64,000 bases of DNA from Acanthochlamys bracteata (taxonomy: Eukaryota; Streptophyta; Magnoliopsida; Pandanales; Velloziaceae). The translations under genes and the position numbers were made by a program. The notes beneath the pieces were generated by a model, which was not told where the DNA came from, did no database searches, and saw nothing but the letters and a program-made list of their open reading frames with translations. Position 1 is the first letter of the stretch. The number at the start of each line of letters is the position of its first letter. The stretch covers positions 5,089,001-5,153,000 of the forward strand of contig CM034126.1 in the NCBI GenBank assembly GCA_019914995.1, written 5' to 3'. Positions 59,683 to 64,000 of the stretch are shown here, one piece after another.

Positions 59683-59970
59683 CGGAATTATTTTTGATTA
59701 AATTTTGTGAGTGGCTACCAGCTACCCCATTTTTTATTTTACTAAATTTACAATAGAGTATGCTAAGAAACCACATTGGTAGCTGACTAGTTATTTAATA
59801 AATTTAATTATTTTTTTCAAAATAAGTAAGTAGCTCAAATGTATATACAATGTATTTATAATTTCTAGCATCCAGCAACCAAACACAATTGCTGTCTACA
59901 TAACTTTCAGATTTGGATTGATTCAAGGCAAGTGTTACAATAATGCTAATCATAGACAGGAAACTATCAT
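59683..59970. other. Intergenic/3' UTR of CPP1-like gene
   Basis: No feature beyond probable 3' UTR on the minus strand. Confidence 0.4.
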
Positions 59971-62904
59971 CTACAACAAGTACAAGGACACCAGGAGTTG
60001 TGAGAAAAGAATAAATTCACTCACGATGACTGCAGATGAATGGATTCCAAGGAAAGGTACTATATCAACCTGCAGCCAATTCTCAACTGCAGATCCCAAA
60101 ACAGCACCACCAACAAGTCCACCAATGGTTATGATTGCTGCCTTTCCTGTAGCAAAACATTCAAACTGATGAAGCTTGCACTTGAAATTATGCAACTGCA
60201 TAGTAAATATATGCTACTCGCTATCAAAAAGCTATACACCATGCTACAAATGGATGCTAAATAATTAGATCAAATGGATATTGGAGGACTAGATTGGTTT
60301 TACAGCAGTGTACATGTGCTTTTTGGATGCATTTCCAATTTCCAAATGATTGATTTAGTTACTGATTTTTTAGTGCAGGGATGAAAAGAAGAACTAGCAT
60401 AGTATGTGTGACGAGATTGGTTATGTAACAAGTCAGAATTATTGGAAAAGATGGGTGAAAAAGTAGGACAATTTTGTCTTCTCCTAAAATTCATTATCAA
60501 CTTACACAAAAGGATAACATTCAAGCCCAGGTGGCTAAGGCACATGAGGTCTAAACCTAAGGAAAACTTAAAATAACAATCCTTCCATCTCTTTAGCTAT
60601 TTTAGATTAGATGATTTCCATTTCTTTAGGTATCCGATCATATTCCATATACGAGTTTTTGGTATTTGTTTGCAAGTGAGAATAGTCAACATTGAAATAG
60701 CATATCTAGCTAGCTTCATATTATCTCAAAAGTTGGTCATTCTCTTTGGGTTATTTATCCTCCTCTTTAAGTTACCCAAAGAACATAATAGGAAAAGGCA
60801 TATAATTGGCAAACTTCAATTCCAACATCATACTAAAACCCATTAGTTCTTTGTTTCCTAGCAGTACAACAACAGGAGTGTTTCTAGTAACATATTAAAG
60901 CTCTTTGACATGCCAGGGACAAGTAATGTACTTTTGTTATATTATGACCCACTAGGAGCTTGTAATTCCTTGATATGTACAAGATGAGATGCAAATCTGG
61001 ATGCTAAATGCAACACTACCAACTAACCCGTTCAGCCCACTATCAAGATTCGATAAATAATCCTCATAAAACACTGGTCATACGTACAGGCCTAGAAACT
61101 ACAGAAGAGCTTAGCTCCTTAAACAGGTGTTCAACCAAGTTAATAGTCTCCCCTATGCCTTTTGACACGAGTACTTCCATCATATTGCAAGCGCTTGGGC
61201 ATCTGCTTCACCAGAACAAAACATTTCAAAGAACTTTCCCTTTCTCTTGTGTAGTTGTTTGAATTTCATAAAATCATCACTATCGTATCTGAACTTTGTC
61301 CAAAAGTCCAGACGTATTTCTCAATTGCAGCACCAGCACACGCATGCAGAATGATAGTGATGTCCGCGGACATGATACACCTCAACATAATCCTCCATCT
61401 ATATCAAAGAACAATCTCATAGAGAATGCCTTCTGTAAGTGCTTAACTGGTTCGTTGTTATTAAGGTTAGTAAGGTCTCCATACTCTTCCAGAAATCTGC
61501 TTAGTTGAGAACATTTGATATGAAAATTCCATCCATAACCATGTTTTACTACTAGTTAGAGCTAATTACCATGAAAAATCTAAGGAAAAACAAGCGACAA
61601 CCTCATTACACATGCCATGCTAGTAAGTTAAGAACTAGATTCATTACCTAAACTGATGTTTTTCTTCGTCAAGAAGTAAAGGGAAGCTCCGAAGCCAGTA
61701 GCAAGAATTGTACCAGGTACATCATTGCCTGTGTAAGCCCCAGTAGATGTGGATGCACCATTAACATACGTGAAAACCATCAATGCACCATAAACACCTG
61801 CTTGGATACCCAAATTAGTAGTAGATGGAGCTACAACTGATACTGGCACATTGTTAACCGTTGTCTGCAACCACTTTGCAATAGAACTACTTGGTGGTTT
61901 AACATCAGCATAACGAATGCTGCTGCTGACAACTTTTCCTGCCCTCCTTTGAGCCAAGCTTTGCATAAGCAACATGTCATATGCAGCCTCTATCTGAAAT
62001 GCAAACAACAAAATGGGGCTGATTAAAGGAAACATCAATGTAGTAATGCATATAATCCTTTCTTATTTTAAATGACGGACACTTCACCATCACACCTGAC
62101 CACTCAGAAGTGTATGCATAACTTTAGAGCAACATCCGCCTATCATGACGTAATATAACTGTCGTAACTTAAGTTAACAGCGAATCCCACTTAGTTCCAG
62201 ACATTCTCTATTGAAGCATGTATGTCCGGTCAACCGAAACATGTGAACTGCAATGGCTTTCTATCATAAAGAAGCTACCTTACAACAGGGCAAAGCCCCA
62301 ACCAAAAACCAATTCCAATTCCACAAGTGTCATTTCCAAAAATCCCATTCAGAAAAGATTAGCCTACTGTACTTGTACCTGAGGTTCATTAGTGTTTCTT
62401 TGTCAGTGCCAAAACCATACTCAAAACCTTAAGTCACTCCATTGATCTAAAAAATCTTTGTCATGGCAACAACTGATCCAAGCACTCCCATTGATGAAAT
62501 TGTTGAGATTACTTATTCAAATCCGAGTCTTCCAATAAACAACGAACAAAAGTTCAGAGAAACGTGAACGAAAACAACACCTTAGCTACGGCTTCCGGAT
62601 CGTCCTTACAGGAAGCAAGTAGGGCGTTCTTGGCGGGGAGTATATCATCGAAAGTGGCACCTTCCGAGACGCCGAGCATTTTCAGAGCGATTTCCAGCGA
62701 CATCTCCGACGGGGCTGGCGACGGTTCGTCCTTTCGGGATCCCGCCGCAATTGTCGTCCTTGTCATTACCCTTCGACGCCATGTGGCAGCGCCTAAGGGT
62801 GAGGACCACCACTGCCGTCGCCGTCTCCGGGTGGACAGCGGGAGAAGGGTAAGAAAGGACGGCTGGCGGTTGATCGGCAGAGCAGCGGCGGCGGCTGCTG
62901 CCAT
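59971..62904 (-). CDS. CPP1: CPP1-like chloroplast J-like membrane protein (chaperone-like protein of POR1), 281 aa
   Basis: Plastid membrane protein that in Arabidopsis protects protochlorophyllide oxidoreductase during chlorophyll synthesis and affects chloroplast import. Exons: 62581-62904, 61648-61993, 59971-60146; phases agree. The N-terminal about 50 residues are Ala/Ser/Arg-rich without acids, a transit peptide (with WRRR and TRRRRRQWW). A J-like domain follows (MSLEIALKMLGVSEGATFDD, CKDDPEAVAKIEAAYDMLLM) without the HPD tripeptide, as expected for this family. Then come hydrophobic segments LGIQAGVYGALMVFTYV, VPGTILATGFGASLYFL, AAIITIGGLVGGAVLGSAV and SEFILFSQLLVSLYLL, i.e. three or four membrane helices. 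VDIVPFLGIHS is a family signature. The ATG at 62904 has good context (ACATGGCA). The last intron is 1.5 kb. Confidence 0.93.
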
Positions 62905-63109
62905 GTTTCTGTTTCTGTTATTCTTTCTTCTCTCGTGCCGGTCTGCTGCTGTGGTTGTTGTGCGAGGAACTGAGGATGATTCTTTTCTGTTATAATTAGA
63001 GGTCAGCGATTTTTTGGAGTGAAATGGAAATGAGAAGACAAACCAACAAAAAAGTTGATTTATAATTTATAAAGCGTGCAATGGAAGCAAAAAAGAACAA
63101 TCCACCGTA
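62905..63109 (-). promoter_or_regulatory. 5' UTR and proximal promoter of CPP1-like gene
   Basis: About 200 bp between the start codon and an AT-rich MITE nest. No clear TATA box recognised; the boundary is set by the start of the repeat. Confidence 0.4.
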
Positions 63110-63640
63110 AGGGCGTGTTTCCTAACACCTACCTCTACGAGGCTGTCTGGGTCTGCGTTTGAAAAATTATTTATCAATTTTTTTTAATTTTTTTTATTTT
63201 ATATTTTTTAATATATATTTTTAAAATATATAAAAAATTTTATTTAAAAATTTAGAAAGTATAAAAAAATTTTACGGAGTAAGATTTTTTTATTGTATAT
63301 TTTTATTATTTTTTTAGAAATAAAAAAAATAAAGTTCATTTTAAAAAAAAAACAAAAATATCTTTTATTTTAAAAAAACTTTATTTTATAAGTATTTCCA
63401 AACGTTCTCTAATTTATATTTTTTTAAACTCACATTTATATAAAATATATATATAAATTAAAATAAAAATTTTTTATTAATAAATAATTTTTAAAAATTT
63501 ATTTTTAAAATTTACTCAATAAATATTAAATTAATATATAATTTTATTTTTTATTAAATATTTTTTAATTTTAATTTTTAAATTAATTTTTAAAAATTCA
63601 TTTTACCTACTTTATCTGCAAAGTAAACACACCCTTAAAA
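63110..63640. mobile_element. Nested MITEs upstream of CPP1-like gene
   Basis: The outer ends AAGGGCGTGTTTCC and, reversed, AAGGGTGTGTTTAC enclose an A/T-rich interior. Inside, TCTGCGTTTGAAAAATTATTT (about 63161) and the mirrored CCAAACGTTC (about 63409) suggest a second MITE. No coding capacity. Confidence 0.6.
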
Positions 63641-64000
63641 AGAACTCCGTCCGGATGCGTCTGATCTAGCTTAAAAAAATAACTATTTAATTTTTTATTT
63701 TATAATTTTTTAATAAATATTTTATATTTTAGAAAATTTATCTAAAATTTTAGAAAATATCAAAAATTTTGTATTATGAAAATTTTATTTTTTTATAAAT
63801 AAAAAAAGTTATTTCTTAAAAAAATAAAAATATTTTATATTTTAAAAATTTTCTATTTCAACAAAAATTTTAAACTGCTATCTCCGAGTCATGAGAAATT
63901 TGGGCCTGACCGTTGACCGGCATACTGGGTTACAGTTTGAATTTGGGCCAACTGTCATCTTAGTAAAACTTATTTAATTCTCCGCAACTGATACAGAGAA
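63641..64000. other. AT-rich sequence at right edge
   Basis: An A/T-dominated block, probably another MITE remnant, followed from about 63885 by normal-composition sequence cut by the window end. No gene visible. Confidence 0.4.

Noticed and set aside
62564..62995. 143-codon plus-strand ORF
   Set aside because: Antisense shadow of CPP1-like exon 1, whose transit peptide and J-like domain on minus are clear.

Overview
The window is nuclear DNA of a flowering plant, most likely a eudicot. The basis is GT-AG introns in AT-rich DNA, plant-specific gene families (SBT3-type subtilase, clade D PP2C, chloroplast CPP1) and Ty1/copia and Ty3/gypsy LTR retrotransposons primed by initiator tRNA-Met. I cannot name the species from sequence alone. 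There are no bacterial operons, CRISPR arrays or recognisable tRNA or rRNA genes.

Layout. 153-7977 (-): an RBM39/CC1-like SR-rich splicing factor, cut by the left edge. 7978-8746: short head-to-head promoter region. 8747-10418 (+): a five-exon coiled-coil protein of unknown function. 10914-17103: a full-length Ty1/copia element (-) with LTRs, PBS, PPT, 5-bp target duplication and a nearly intact pol. 17104-22054: relics, including a receptor-kinase-like signal peptide stub and a broken subtilase fragment. 22055-25908 (+): an intact ten-exon subtilase of 744 residues. 27360-32390: a heavily decayed copia relative (+). 33759-39487: a decayed chromodomain Ty3/gypsy element (-), whose right LTR ends 175 bp before the start codon of the next gene. 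39663-40090 (+): mitochondrial-type ribosomal protein uL30. 44505-45926 (+): an intronless MED26/TFIIS N-terminal-domain protein. 46100-54360: a gene-poor block of small DNA transposons (a CACTA-like element, hAT-type MITEs, a foldback element), a roughly 560-bp TA/TACA microsatellite and two diverged copies of a short coding-like fragment. 55716-58529 (+): clade D PP2C phosphatase with a 5' UTR intron. 59971-62904 (-): CPP1-like chloroplast J-like membrane protein, convergent with the PP2C. 62905-64000: nested MITEs.

For all multi-exon genes I assembled exons by hand and checked that intron phases keep the frame; four are complete (coiled-coil, subtilase, PP2C, CPP1) and the splicing factor is open at its 3' end. 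The genes are unrelated housekeeping or signalling genes and do not form a cluster. I found no convincing new biological system. The best leads are structural: the LTR in a ribosomal-protein promoter, a likely GC-AG intron and altered catalytic-His context in the subtilase, a hairpin between direct repeats after it, an overlapping upstream ORF on the MED26-like gene, the coding-like repeat pair, and the nested foldback/microsatellite locus.
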